A stretch of 45,143 nucleotides of DNA from Paracoccaceae bacterium (GCA_026707935.1 JAPOVX010000062.1:1-45143), one strand, 5' to 3'; counted from the first letter of the stretch, positions 1 through 9,563 are shown. Notes: a model not told the origin generated them from the sequence alone. Numbers and translations: made by a program.

Positions 1-2
1 CC

Positions 3-540
3 ATGGTTGTTGGGGTAGGTGTAACCCGCCTCGAGACGCCGTGCGACACGGACCGCTCGATCCGAGTCCGCTGTCCAGACCGATGAACACAGACCAAGCT
101 CGCTGTCGTTGGCGAGAACCACCGCTTCGTCCTAGGTCGCGAAATTCATGACAGGCAGACCCGAACCGAATTGTTCGTTCTCGACAACGGAAAGCCGATG
201 ATCGGCGTTGAGGCCGAGCGTCGGGCACGGGAAATAGCCGCCACGGTTGAAAAGCGCCTCGTCAGGCACAACGACGCATTCCACGACGTCGGCACCCTTG
301 CCCCGCGCCTCGGCGATCATGTCGGTCATGACCTTGAGTTGCGAAGCATTGTTGACCGGTCCCATGGTTGTTTCCGGCAGCAACCCGTCTCCGACGATTG
401 CGCGGTCGCACGCCGCCCGGAAGCCATCAACGACCTCATCGTACCGACTCGCATGACCGTAGAGCCGCTTCATGGCCGGCCACGCAGATCTGGCCCGAAG
501 ACGCGAAAGCGCCCAAGTGCATTTTCTGGAACACCTCCGG
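3..540 (-). pseudogene. Decayed 3' part of an aldehyde dehydrogenase gene
   Basis: Pieces of an NAD(P)-dependent aldehyde dehydrogenase can be read in two frames on the minus strand. From high to low coordinates they are a block around the catalytic cysteine (GAFASSGQIC), then after a frameshift near 478 the block KRLYGHASRYDEVV, GPVNN, a PCPTL block and EQFGSGLPV. An in-frame TAG at 132-134 follows, and past it the family's C-terminal region continues (DEAVVLANDSELGL, then ARRLEAGY) to the window edge. About the first 270 residues, including the Rossmann-fold NAD-binding part, are missing. The fragment begins directly where the TctC remnant stops, so a deletion probably fused two neighbouring genes. 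The true end lies outside the window. No functional product is expected. Confidence 0.8.
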
Positions 541-1236
541 TCCGAGTTCCGCCATGGTCGGGCTGTCAGGGTGTTCCTCAGAGCGCTTGTCCGAAAGGAT
601 GGCCAGCGCACGCCAGCCGAACCTGGTTCCGAAATCGGCAATTCACGTCGCGGCATCGGCGCGGCCACCGTTGATTTCGGTCGCAATATCCCCACCGCCC
701 TTGCTCGGAATGTACTGGGTCGTGACGCGGAGATTGTTGTCGAGCGTCAGTTGGGCGACATGGGCCATTGATCCGGGCCCGGCGCTGGCGAACTTGATTC
801 CTGGCCCGTCGGCAGCGGGGATATAGTCATCCAGGGATGCGATCGGGCTGTCACTTCCAACGACGAGATAGAACGGCCATGGCTGACCATGCAGATCGGC
901 GTCCAGCTGTTTGCGTTGTAGCTGGTTTCTTTTGAAAGGCGGCTGCGTCGTCGTCGTGCCGACTGGCAGGAATCCGAGATTGTAACCATCGGCCGCTGCC
1001 TGCGAAAGCTGGGTCCCGCCAACCGTACCGCCGGCTCCCTCCACGTTGCTGACGACAATGTTCTTGCCGAGAATTTTCTCCGTTTCCGCTGCAAAAAATC
1101 GAGCCGGCACATCTGTCCCGCCGCCGGCACCAAATGGAACGAGCATGTTGATCGGACGCTCCGGTTACTCCACAGACGCGGTTCCGGTGCCCAGCAACAG
1201 GCCAAATATGCCAACAAATGCAGCGAAACGTTTCAT
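541..1236 (-). pseudogene. Decayed TctC-type tricarboxylate-binding protein gene
   Basis: A good ribosome binding site (GGGAGGA) precedes ATG at 1236, which starts a signal peptide (MKRFAAFVGIFGLLLGTGTA). An in-frame TAA at 1165-1167 interrupts the gene at the position where the family has the E-x-P-E-R-P-I start of the mature protein. Translation then resumes with the TctC hallmarks VPFGAGGGTD and EGAGG. Near 933 the family sequence moves to a second frame for about 19 codons (SYNANSWTPICMVSHG), then near 877 it returns to the first (PFYLVV...SLDDYI). It shifts again near 643 (ALAILSDKRSEEHPDSPTMAELG) before running into aldehyde dehydrogenase sequence. The binding protein is therefore dead. 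An intact TctC is at 8448-9428, but its sequence is clearly different, so this is not a recent copy of it. Confidence 0.85.
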
Positions 1237-1571
1237 GGTTTCTGTCCTCCCTTGAATATGTCGCGGAGTTCCTCTTTCCATTAACAATCCATGTCCCGGA
1301 TTTCTGCCAATGGATCGCCGGGCGCTGATCCTGATCCAGTTGCATCCACGAACCTGTTGCGCGACGTTGCTGTCACAGCCAGCGTGTCGCGAGCGGCCGC
1401 ATCGGGGTCATGCGCGAATGCGGTGTTGTTCCGGGTCCCATACGGCGGGAATTGAGGGCGATTGAAGAACCGGTTCGCACCCTGGCAGGCGGACCAGGCC
1501 GCTGGTGTTCTCTCGACCCAGTCGGGCCGCGGTCATCGTTCCATCTTTGACTGCAGTCCGTACATGGAGCT
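1237..1571. other. Intergenic stretch, no recognisable gene
   Basis: This separates the dioxygenase stop codon from the start of the TctC remnant. Short open frames exist on both strands but none resembles a known family or has a convincing ribosome binding site. It probably carried the promoter of the dead TctC gene. Confidence 0.5.
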
Positions 1572-2438
1572 TCACACGAACCAACTGCGCAGCAGCCAAC
1601 GTGGCGGATGGTCGGGGTGGTCTTCGAAACCGTCACGGGCATGAAGCATCATCTTGTTGTTGACGATGACAATATCGCCCGTGCCAAGGGTGACCTTGAT
1701 GCGAAGTTTTGGCATCAGGTCGCGGACGGCTTCGATCGCCTCCTGCGTGTGGTCATCCCAGTGCGCCGTGTAAGGCTTTCCGTTCTCCAGGAAAGCAAGC
1801 ATCCACCTGAAATCGAGGTTTCCTTGATTGTCATACGAAACGATCGGGGCCTCGACCCGTTCGCCCCGTGCCGTGTCGAAGCAGAATGGTCGTTTCAGGA
1901 CCTCAACATATGCGGCTTCGGTTGCCGCCAATGTATCCAGCAACGTGTAGGCGTTCACGAAGCGGTTGGCTCCACCCCTGTACGCCGGCTGGATGCTATG
2001 CAGCAAGAAAGCGCCGATCGGCGTGGGAAGCTCGGTGGACTCCGTATGTTCCACCGCCTCCTGGTTTGATGAGCTGAAATTCTGGTTCTTGCTGCTCGTA
2101 AAACGAACTCCCTTGTCCTTCACGTCCGTCACGAGGTCCTGCTTCAAGTGCTTCGAGTGATGGACAATTGGTTTGCCCAGGAAGGGCGCCAGGCGCTTCG
2201 TGAAGTGAACGCGTTGTTGGGGATCGAGGTCCGGGTAGCTGGCTCCATCGATGACGAAAAATCCGCGATTGCGGTAAACATGCCGATCCATTTGAGCAGA
2301 TGCCCACTCCTTTGCGGGACCGGCAGGTTTTTCATCCCCCTCGCCCATCAGATCATCGAGGACCATTTCGGGAAGCGGAACATAAGCTTCATCGAGGTTG
2401 AAGTCCTCGTTCGGCCAGCGGGAAAAAACGGCAGACAT
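1572..2438 (-). CDS. TauD/TfdA-like Fe(II)/2-oxoglutarate dioxygenase
   Basis: The 288-residue product is a cytosolic non-haem iron oxygenase of the clavaminate synthase/TauD superfamily, which hydroxylates a small substrate while decarboxylating 2-oxoglutarate. The ATG at 2438 is preferred over one 45 bases upstream because GAGGAG stands seven bases before it. The likely iron ligands are His131 and Glu133 (VEHTESTELP), followed by the typical block IGAFLLHSIQPAYRGGANRF. The distal His266 is in NKMMLHARDGF, and an arginine near the end (RWLLRSWF) would bind 2-oxoglutarate. The acidic ligand is Glu instead of the usual Asp, as known for AsnO-type asparagine oxygenases. The substrate cannot be read from the sequence. 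The neighbours are a dead TctC gene downstream and a CodA-like deaminase upstream in the same direction, 408 bases away, so co-transcription is uncertain. Confidence 0.8.
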   Translation of the reverse strand: MSAVFSRWPNEDFNLDEAYVPLPEMVLDDLMGEGDEKPAGPAKEWASAQMDRHVYRNRGFFVIDGASYPDLDPQQRVHFTKRLAPFLGKPIVHHSKHLKQDLVTDVKDKGVRFTSSKNQNFSSSNQEAVEHTESTELPTPIGAFLLHSIQPAYRGGANRFVNAYTLLDTLAATEAAYVEVLKRPFCFDTARGERVEAPIVSYDNQGNLDFRWMLAFLENGKPYTAHWDDHTQEAIEAVRDLMPKLRIKVTLGTGDIVIVNNKMMLHARDGFEDHPDHPPRWLLRSWFV

Positions 2439-2846
2439 GACTCGACTCCTCATTTGGCGTCCTCCGTTCCCCGGCGGTGGCAAGCCTTTTGAAAAAGGGG
2501 AGTTGGGCCAGACGATTTCAGTTCGAATTTTTCTTCATTCCTTACGTGATAGACAAGTCCTTTCCAAATCGCGTGGCCCGCATGAAACGACCGGTGATGG
2601 AGGCTGTCACCAGGAAAGCCAGCGTTGCAGGGCACATGCGAATACCGGCGAATTCAATCACGCTCTGCAATCAAACGTACCGTGGGTGTCGACCCAAACC
2701 AACTGGATGGTTCGCCCGAACGATTGGCGGGAGTAGAAGGAAACCCGACGCAGCCGGACAAAAATCTACGACGTGGGACATGCTGCACGCCTGGTCTCCA
2801 CGACCACCTGACCAGGAACGATCAACCTGCCCGCCAACGTTCCTGT
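2439..2846. other. Intergenic stretch, no recognisable gene
   Basis: About 400 bases between the deaminase stop and the dioxygenase start. Open frames on the plus strand are short and look like shadows. I see neither a strong terminator hairpin nor a convincing promoter, although the dioxygenase promoter should lie here. Confidence 0.4.
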
Positions 2847-4130
2847 CTATTGTGAACCCGCCGGGATAAAGTCGACTGTTTTCCGTTCATCGCCGAGGGC
2901 CAGGGAGACCACTTGTGGTGCTGATTCCGCGATGACCTTTCCTCGTCGGAGTACATAGAGCCGGTTCGCACGCAACCGGATAGCTTCGACGGGACTGCGC
3001 GCCTGCAAGACCACGAGGTCCGCATTGCAACCCGGCTCGAGTCCGTATCCTTCGAGATGCATGACCTCGGCGGCGACCGTCGTCACACCTGCGAACATCG
3101 CTTCCATCTCGGAAACGCCGGTCATGTGGCCGACATGGACGGCCATATTGACCACCTCCAGCATGTCGTGGCTGCCGAGACTGTACCAGGGATCCATCAC
3201 GCAATCGTGGCCCAGAGCGACCGGAATTCCGGCCTCGACCATCTCCTTGACACGGGTCAGACCGCGGCGCTTGGGGTAAGTGTCATGGCGCCCCTGGATG
3301 GCGATGTTGATGAGCGGGTTGGCGACGGCAGCCACGCCGGCTTCCACAATCAGAGGAAGAAGCTTGCTTACGTAGTAGTTGTCCATCGAGTGCATCGACG
3401 TCAAATGTGACCCGGCGACCCGACCGTGCAGTCCGAGGCGGTGAGCCTCGGCGGCAAGTCTCTCGACGTGGCGGGAGTTTGGATCATCCGTTTCGTCGCA
3501 GTGCATGTCGACCAGGAGACCGCGATCTGCCGCGATCCTGCAGAGGGCCGCGACCGACTCGCCGCCCTCATCCATGGTACGCTCGAAGTGTGGAATACCG
3601 CCGACCACATCAATTCCCCGGTCGAGCGCACGGAAGACATTCTCGCGTGAATTCGCGTGACGGAAGTAGCCGTACTGCGGAAAGGCGACGAGTTGCAGGT
3701 CGATCCAGGGTGCCATGTCATCACGAAGGGACAGGAGGGCTTCCACGGCGAGGAGAGCGTTGTCGGTAATGTCGACGTGGCTCCTGATGGCAAGGCAGCC
3801 ACGGGCAATCGACCAGTGACAGAGTTCCCGCGCTCGCTCATAGATGTCATCGACCGTGAGCGTCGGCGAGAGTTCGCCCCAAATCTCGATTCCCTCCAGC
3901 AGGGTTCCGCTCTGGTTGACCCTTGGACGCCCGGTACTCAGCGTTGCGTCGAGGTGGAAGTGGGGATTGACGAAGGGCGGCGTGACGAGCCAGCCGTCAA
4001 GATCCAGACATTTGCTCGCCTCCCCGGGAACGCCGGGGGCGACATCGGCAATCTTGCCGTCCTTGATCGCGATGTCGATCCCTTTGCGACCATTTGGCAG
4101 ACTGGCGTTTCGAATCAACAGATCATGCAT
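2847..4130 (-). CDS. codA: Cytosine deaminase (CodA-like amidohydrolase)
   Basis: The 427-residue product should deaminate cytosine to uracil and ammonia in the cytoplasm. The start is ATG at 4130, preceded by AGGAGG. It has an N-terminal beta-sandwich part (residues 1-50) and a TIM barrel. Metal and catalytic residues match the CodA pattern in order: His57 and His59 (NPHFHLD), Gln152 (FPQYGY), His210 and Glu213 (DMHCDETDD), His242 (GSHLTSMHS) and Asp309 (GHDCVMDPWYSLGSHDM). The length fits CodA. Related enzymes in this subfamily act on creatinine, isocytosine or triazines, so the substrate is inferred. Its product, uracil, is the entry compound of the reductive pathway encoded at 37295-42956 in the same window, which supports a pyrimidine role, although the two loci are far apart. 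Confidence 0.75.
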   Translation of the reverse strand: MHDLLIRNASLPNGRKGIDIAIKDGKIADVAPGVPGEASKCLDLDGWLVTPPFVNPHFHLDATLSTGRPRVNQSGTLLEGIEIWGELSPTLTVDDIYERARELCHWSIARGCLAIRSHVDITDNALLAVEALLSLRDDMAPWIDLQLVAFPQYGYFRHANSRENVFRALDRGIDVVGGIPHFERTMDEGGESVAALCRIAADRGLLVDMHCDETDDPNSRHVERLAAEAHRLGLHGRVAGSHLTSMHSMDNYYVSKLLPLIVEAGVAAVANPLINIAIQGRHDTYPKRRGLTRVKEMVEAGIPVALGHDCVMDPWYSLGSHDMLEVVNMAVHVGHMTGVSEMEAMFAGVTTVAAEVMHLEGYGLEPGCNADLVVLQARSPVEAIRLRANRLYVLRRGKVIAESAPQVVSLALGDERKTVDFIPAGSQ

Positions 4131-4835
4131 GGGGCCTCCTGAGCGCCATACCTCGCGGGTTGCAGGGTTGATGTAGATTTTCAATGTCGCATTTCCGAAT
4201 ACCGTCAGGCGTACAAAGAGCAAGTTGGATTTCTCGCGGCACAATAGCGTATGTCGTGAATTCTTGGGTATTTTGAGTCTCGTACGACGATGAAAAGACT
4301 ATGCAATACAACCGATCCCCTCGAAACAGATGGCAGAAACTTCCTTGCGCTTACATGCTTCGCACTTTGAATGTTTTCCACATCTTGAAAAATGTCTGTT
4401 TCTTTGTTCCGTAGGAAAGCCGAACTCACAGCCTGCCTGGTCGCTGAAACCCTCAAATTCGCCGGTCGCGGTGCGCTCCCAGAGCAGCCCGAGCGCCGGT
4501 TAGTCCGCCAGGAAATCCTGGAGGTCGTATCGGCGAAGCCGTCCGCGACGCACGGCCTGCCGTTACGGCGCTTCTAGTTACTGTCACCTTCTGCCACCAC
4601 AGCTGTCGCGGCAGAGAATCAAGCTAAGCTATTGAGTAAAAAGATTAATTTTGTTAGGTTTTTTTCATTTCGCTCCAGTAAGTTCCAGGGGACCGTCATC
4701 TCCGGTACGCCCACATTCTTACGCTGGTGTTCTGGATTCGCTTTCGCGAATTATTCTGGCCACTTTGCAGGCCGCAGGAATTCAGCCTCCTGTTCTACCG
4801 GTTCCCATGTACTTGCAGCTGTACTGCTCCAGAGA
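4131..4835. other. Intergenic region between deaminase and sulfatase genes
   Basis: About 700 bases without a supportable gene. Part of it (about 4240-4420 and 4620-4680) is visibly richer in A and T than the flanking genes. A minus-strand reading near 4440-4535 (RYDLQDFLAD, stop, PALGLLWERTATGEF) looks faintly protein-like and may be a fragment of a lost gene, but I cannot name it. The deaminase promoter should lie in the right-hand part. Confidence 0.4.
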
Positions 4836-6350
4836 TTATGGATCCAGTCCAAGTCTGGAGTAGGCCTCAAGCGGTGCTTCATGGTGCTCCATGACACGGC
4901 GCATTTCCGACTCGAGTCGCGAGGTAACTGTGTCATCGTGGATCGGGAATTCCTGGCCCGGATCGTTTTCGAGATCGTACAGCACGGTGACAGTGTCTTC
5001 GACGGCCGCACCCTGCCCCCGGGAATTGACCTTACGGGCGGGAATCTTCATGACCGGACAGTTTTGCATGAAGTCGAAACCGCGAACGATTTCCGTGCCT
5101 TCGAACTCGGATACGGCAAAAAAATTCTGCTGGTGGGTCGGCATCAGCGTGTATTCGAATATCTCCTGCGCATCCAGGTCGTACGGACCTTCCGGGTAGA
5201 GAAAATATGTGTATCGGCCGTCAGTCGTGTTGAGGGCGGCGCCGAATTGCCCGTAGAGCGCAACCCTGCGATCGGTTGAGTCCGTTTCGAGGACCGGGTC
5301 CAGCCGGTGGCCACGGACCGTGCCGGGTGTCTCCAAGCCATGCCACTCGAGGAGCGTCGGCATGAGGTCAATGTTCTGCGTGAGCGACCGGCGCCGCTGC
5401 CCGGCCAGTTCCGCATAGCGTGGATGGCACACCACCAGGGGAATGTTGGCGATCTCGTTATAGAAAGGCATGCGACTCTTGGCCCACCAGTCGTGCTCGC
5501 CGAGCATGAAACCATGATCCGTGGTCATGACAATCGCGGTGCCTTCCCACATTCCGTGCGCATCCATGTAGTCGAGCAGCTTGCCGAGATATGCGTCGCA
5601 CATGGTTACGAGCGCCATGTAGTTTGCGCGGATCTCCTCGATCTCGAGATCGGTCTCCTCGACCCGCTTGTAGATCGGCCAGTCGAGTCTTGGCCCGTTG
5701 TACCCCGTCACGTATCGGTTCCGGTAAGAATCCGGTGCCGCGAACGGTTCGTGCGGGTCGAAACACTCGAGTTGCAGGAACCAGTCATCGGCGTTCCGGT
5801 TCCTGTCCAGGAACTCGAAGGCGCGGTCGAAACACCGCGGCATCGAATAATTCTCCTCGGTCGTGATGAACTCGCGGTTGATCATGCCCCGGGCGCGTCC
5901 TCCGGGCGTTCCGGCGGGAGCGTACTGCAGAGGGTGGTAGGTCTCCCGAAACCTGTCATCCGGGACGTCGACCAACGCCTTCCAGGGATCCCATTCCTGG
6001 CCGCGCTCGAGTTCCCAGGTCGCGAACCGGTTCTGGTAGTTCAGGCCCCCGTCCTCGAAATAGTGGTAGTGGTCGGTGATCAGGTGCGTATGGACTCCGT
6101 TTCGTTTCATGATTTCCGGAAAGCAGATGTCAAACGGCTCGAGCGGCCCCCAGGATCGGTGCATGAAATTCAACCGCCCGGTCTGAATGTCACGGCGCGC
6201 GGGCATGCAGGGAAGCGATCCGACATAGTGGTTCTCGAAGGTCACACCCCGTTCGGCGAGACGGGAAAAATTAGGCGTATGCGCCGATCCGCCATAACAC
6301 TCCAGCACCCGCCTGTTCAGGCTGTCGAACATCAGGAGAATCGTCTTCAT
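4836..6350 (-). CDS. Cys-type sulfatase (arylsulfatase family)
   Basis: The 504-residue product belongs to the formylglycine-dependent sulfatase/alkaline phosphatase superfamily and should hydrolyse a sulfate ester. The N-terminal metal site is FDSLNRR (Asp9). The modification motif C-x-P-x-R is complete: Cys48-Met-Pro-Ala-Arg52, within SLPCMPARRDIQTGR. Further family blocks are FDPHEPF, MTTDHGFMLGEHDWWAKS and the C-terminal DLENDPGQE. I see no signal peptide, so it probably acts in the cytoplasm after substrate import. ATG at 6350 overlaps the TGA of tctA (ATGA), so the two are translationally coupled. A dedicated formylglycine-generating enzyme is encoded upstream in the same row of genes (10608-11492). 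The substrate is unknown. An organosulfate with a carboxylate would suit the transporter. Confidence 0.88.
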   Translation of the reverse strand: MKTILLMFDSLNRRVLECYGGSAHTPNFSRLAERGVTFENHYVGSLPCMPARRDIQTGRLNFMHRSWGPLEPFDICFPEIMKRNGVHTHLITDHYHYFEDGGLNYQNRFATWELERGQEWDPWKALVDVPDDRFRETYHPLQYAPAGTPGGRARGMINREFITTEENYSMPRCFDRAFEFLDRNRNADDWFLQLECFDPHEPFAAPDSYRNRYVTGYNGPRLDWPIYKRVEETDLEIEEIRANYMALVTMCDAYLGKLLDYMDAHGMWEGTAIVMTTDHGFMLGEHDWWAKSRMPFYNEIANIPLVVCHPRYAELAGQRRRSLTQNIDLMPTLLEWHGLETPGTVRGHRLDPVLETDSTDRRVALYGQFGAALNTTDGRYTYFLYPEGPYDLDAQEIFEYTLMPTHQQNFFAVSEFEGTEIVRGFDFMQNCPVMKIPARKVNSRGQGAAVEDTVTVLYDLENDPGQEFPIHDDTVTSRLESEMRRVMEHHEAPLEAYSRLGLDP

Positions 6351-7846
6351 GTCTCAAGTCCCTCGCTGCCTGGCTCTTTCGATGGCTTCCGGCGATGTTC
6401 GGCCCAGAGGGACCACACCAGCAACGCCAGCGCGATGACAAGCATTCCGACCGACAGGGGTTCCGTGAAAAGCGGCATGATGTCGCCACCGGTGAACATC
6501 AGGCCCTGGCGCAGTTTCGCCTCTGCCACCGTGGCAAGGACAAATCCGATCACGAAAGGACCGAGGTTGAAGCCGGCGCGTTCAAGGAGGAACCCGATCA
6601 CCCCGAAAACCAGCATCGTCCAGACATCGAACATCGTGTTGTTGAGCGAAAAGACTCCGACCACGCAGAACACCATGATCACCGGCAGGAGGTACGACTT
6701 GGGAATCATCGAGACCCGGACATAGAGCCTGATCAGTCCGAGCATCAGTCCGAACATGACGAATGTCGCGACAAAATAGACACCGATGACATTCCACACG
6801 ATGTCGGGATTGGTCGTAAAGAGGAGCGGGCCGGGCTGAAGCGAATGGATCGTGAGCGCCCCGATCAGGATCGCATCGGTGACGGATCCCGGAATACCAA
6901 GGGAGATCAGCGGAATCAGGGCACCCCCGACCGTGGCGTTGTTGGCCGCTTCCGACGCCACGATTCCTTCCTCGGATCCCTTCCCGAATCTTTCCGGAGT
7001 CTTCGAACCGAGACGTGCGAAGAGGTAGGCCAGGGCCGATCCGACGGAAGCGCCCACGCCGGGCAGGATGCCGATGAACGTGCCGACGACCGAGGAGCGA
7101 ACCAGGTTGACAGCCTGCTCCTTGAGGTCCCTGAACGACATGAACATTCCCCGGCCGGTAAACTCGACCGTCTCCCGCCGGGATTTCATGTCGAGCGCGT
7201 CCGCGAAGATCTGGCTGACTGCAAAGACCCCGATGAGCACCGGAAGCAGCTTGAATCCACCGATGAGGTCGTTCGCACCGAAGGTCAGCCGGACCTCCCC
7301 TCCGGAAGGATCGATCCCCGGAAAGGTGACGAGCATGCCGAGGAACCCCGTTATCAGCCCCTTGATCACGTCTCCTCCGGCCACGGAAGCAATGAGCGCC
7401 ATGGCCATCATCACGAGTGCGAAATAGTCGAACGGAGTCAGCCTGACCGCGAGTTCGGACAGGGGCTCTGAAATGGTGGCAAGGGCAACCCACGCAATCA
7501 GCGAACCAATGAATGAAGCGGTGATGCCGAAACCAAGTGCGCGCCCTGGCTGACCCGACTTCGCCAGCGGATAGCCGTCAAGTGTCGTCATCACTGCTGC
7601 CGGCGATCCCGGCATCCGCAGCAGGGTCGCCGTGATCAGCCCGCCTGCGATCGACCCCACGTACATGGCCACGAGGAGGGTCGTGGCATGGAGTGGCGAC
7701 ATGTGAAACGTGATGGGGAGAGACAAAGCGATGAGCATCGATCCCGTCAGCCCGGGAATCGCGCCAACCACGATTCCGGAAAACACACCGGCAAGGATGA
7801 AAGCCATCTGGAACCAGGTGAACGTGCCGAGGATTCCGTCGATCAT
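6347..7846 (-). CDS. tctA: TTT transporter large permease TctA
   Basis: The 499-residue membrane protein is the large subunit of a tripartite tricarboxylate transporter, a secondary importer of carboxylates. It shows the family's N-terminal signature GIVVGAIPGLTGSM (about residues 24-37), the repeated internal block GILPGVGASVGSALAYLFAR and about a dozen hydrophobic segments. A GAGG ribosome binding site overlaps the end of tctB, whose stop codon is 10 bases upstream. The 3' end overlaps the sulfatase start. The gene order tctC-tctB-tctA is the usual one. The solute is not predictable from the permease. Confidence 0.9.
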   Translation of the reverse strand: MIDGILGTFTWFQMAFILAGVFSGIVVGAIPGLTGSMLIALSLPITFHMSPLHATTLLVAMYVGSIAGGLITATLLRMPGSPAAVMTTLDGYPLAKSGQPGRALGFGITASFIGSLIAWVALATISEPLSELAVRLTPFDYFALVMMAMALIASVAGGDVIKGLITGFLGMLVTFPGIDPSGGEVRLTFGANDLIGGFKLLPVLIGVFAVSQIFADALDMKSRRETVEFTGRGMFMSFRDLKEQAVNLVRSSVVGTFIGILPGVGASVGSALAYLFARLGSKTPERFGKGSEEGIVASEAANNATVGGALIPLISLGIPGSVTDAILIGALTIHSLQPGPLLFTTNPDIVWNVIGVYFVATFVMFGLMLGLIRLYVRVSMIPKSYLLPVIMVFCVVGVFSLNNTMFDVWTMLVFGVIGFLLERAGFNLGPFVIGFVLATVAEAKLRQGLMFTGGDIMPLFTEPLSVGMLVIALALLVWSLWAEHRRKPSKEPGSEGLET

Positions 7847-7856
7847 CTTCGGCGCC

Positions 7857-8357
7857 TCAGAATGCGCCCGGAAGGCGGATCACGAAAAACCTCGTCAGGG
7901 CGAAGAAAAGGAACACGGAAAGGCAGACGGCAACCGCCGCCGAGACCAGCGCGGAACGGGAATCCCATCCTCGCAGGGCGATCGTCGCGAGAAAAACGAA
8001 AACGATCGTGATCGCAACGAAGTGTGCGGCCTCGTACTGGAATGCAAGGATGTACGCGACGAGGAGACAAAAAAACAGGATAAGCGAACGCGGCGTCCGT
8101 TCGGCGGCGTCATTTCCGGTCGCCGACGGGTCGGCAGGGAAGCTGGAATACCTGCCAAGGCCCGTCAACACCGAGCGAATCAACACGATCGTGCAGAGGA
8201 CGATCAGGACCGAAGCGACCATTTCGGGCGCGGCACCGGGCCCGAGCGGGTCGAATTCACCTCCAGGCAATTTCAGGGAGTCGACCAGAAACAGGACGCT
8301 GGCGAGCAGCAATGCCAGCGTCACCCCGAATTCCGCCGATCGAAGCACGTGCTTCAT
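7857..8357 (-). CDS. tctB: TTT transporter small permease TctB
   Basis: The 166-residue hydrophobic protein has four predicted membrane segments: VTLALLLASVLFLVDSL near the N-terminus, a pair in the middle (MVASVLIVLCTIVLI and LILFFCLLVAYILAF), and a long C-terminal hydrophobic stretch. This is the size and shape of TctB, the small membrane subunit. TctB proteins have little sequence conservation, and the call rests mainly on position between tctC and tctA. It ends FFVIRLPGAF just before tctA. Confidence 0.85.
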   Translation of the reverse strand: MKHVLRSAEFGVTLALLLASVLFLVDSLKLPGGEFDPLGPGAAPEMVASVLIVLCTIVLIRSVLTGLGRYSSFPADPSATGNDAAERTPRSLILFFCLLVAYILAFQYEAAHFVAITIVFVFLATIALRGWDSRSALVSAAVAVCLSVFLFFALTRFFVIRLPGAF

Positions 8358-8447
8358 GGACGCCCCCGGACCCGGCCGACGACAGCAACGAATGCGCGGC
8401 CGGCCGGGGTACTCAAATTGCCGCTTCAGGGGAAACGGCTCAGTCGG

Positions 8448-9428
8448 TCACTTCGTCGCGGCGCGGGCGGCGACAGGAGCAATCGCATCCCATTGCCGGT
8501 CCATCTCCATGTGAAGCTCGTCACCTGCCTGAAATGCACCGACCATGGCTCTCTTGGCGAGGAACTCCTGCATGCCCTCGTCTTCGAGGGCAACCTTCAC
8601 CATGGCGGCAAAACCGGCGATCGCGTCATCCGGCGTACCCTTCGGCGCGAAGTACCAACCGTCCACGCAGAACTGGAAATCGTAGCCAAGTTCCTTGAAC
8701 GTCGGTACGTCCGGAAAGTTCACGTGCCGTTCCGCCCCGGCATAGGCAAGTAGCCGGACAGGGCTTTCCGGATCAGGGTTTCCATCGGCACCGAGGGCGA
8801 AATTCGTGGCTCCTGCCGCCGAGAATCCCGCGACCTGGACTCGTCCTCCCTTGAACTCGGGGAAGGTCCCCGCATCACCGCCGGTCTGGACAAACCGAAA
8901 CTTGGCGCCTTCGCGCAGGTCCTCAACCATGATTCCATAGACGTGGTTGATGGCACCGAGGTTGGCGCCATGCACCAACGTGTCCGGTTCCGCCGCTGCC
9001 CGATCAAGCAGTTCGTCGAGGGTTTCTATCCCGGTGTCCTTGTGGGCCGAGGTCGTCTGGCAGAACTGGCCAAGCCTCACGACAGGCTCGAAGTCCTTGT
9101 AGCCGAAGTCGATCTTTGCGGCTGCCTGGAGGGTCATCATGGCCGTGTGCATGACGACAAAGTTGTGTCCGTCCGGTTCCTGGTCCTTTGCCTGGCGCAG
9201 CCCGATGGGAATCGGCCCTCCGATGTTGAAGATCGTAATCGGCTGGCCAACGATATTGGCTTCGGCCACCGTCTTCTGCAATTGGCGCGTCATCTGGTCG
9301 ACGGCTCCCGCCCCGGCCTTCCAGGGAATCGTAATCTTGATTGGTTTTTCAGGCCATTCGGCGAATGCCGGCACGGCCAACAGCCCAGCGATCAACCCGG
9401 CACAGATTGCTGTCATAGAAATTCTCAT
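8448..9428 (-). CDS. tctC: TTT transporter substrate-binding protein TctC
   Basis: The 326-residue periplasmic binding protein feeds TctAB. ATG at 9428 follows GGAGG by five bases, and a clear signal peptide follows (MRISMTAICAGLIAGLLAVPAFA, cleaved before EWPEKPIKI). The mature protein has the family's phosphate-loop-like start IPWKAGAGAVDQMTRQL, then GGPIPIGLRQAKDQEPDGHN and the C-terminal FPDVPTFKELGYDFQF. The usual VPFGAGGGTD is varied here to IPWKAGAGAVD, so the ligand may differ from classic tricarboxylates. It lies 116 bases downstream of the co-oriented LysR gene's stop codon and 90 bases before tctB. Confidence 0.9.
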   Translation of the reverse strand: MRISMTAICAGLIAGLLAVPAFAEWPEKPIKITIPWKAGAGAVDQMTRQLQKTVAEANIVGQPITIFNIGGPIPIGLRQAKDQEPDGHNFVVMHTAMMTLQAAAKIDFGYKDFEPVVRLGQFCQTTSAHKDTGIETLDELLDRAAAEPDTLVHGANLGAINHVYGIMVEDLREGAKFRFVQTGGDAGTFPEFKGGRVQVAGFSAAGATNFALGADGNPDPESPVRLLAYAGAERHVNFPDVPTFKELGYDFQFCVDGWYFAPKGTPDDAIAGFAAMVKVALEDEGMQEFLAKRAMVGAFQAGDELHMEMDRQWDAIAPVAARAATK

Positions 9429-9563
9429 GGTTACCTCCGAGTCATTGGCCAACGACGTCCCGGTCGTCGGCGTATATCGATCAGGCCAGAGAATGCACCG
9501 CCGACATTCAAAAGAAAAATGAATTTCGGCATATAACTCATGAGGAAATTGCATAAGCGATGC

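Noticed and set aside
5307..7471. Long open frames on the plus strand opposite the sulfatase and tctA genes
   Set aside because: They are rich in Arg, His, Glu and Asp, lack family signatures and ribosome binding sites, and lie opposite clear genes. They are shadows caused by high GC content.
8358..8447. GC-rich inverted repeat between tctC and tctB (CCCGGCCG and CGGCCGGG)
   Set aside because: The loop is about 22 bases and the sequence is generally GC-rich, so I cannot separate a real attenuator from composition.
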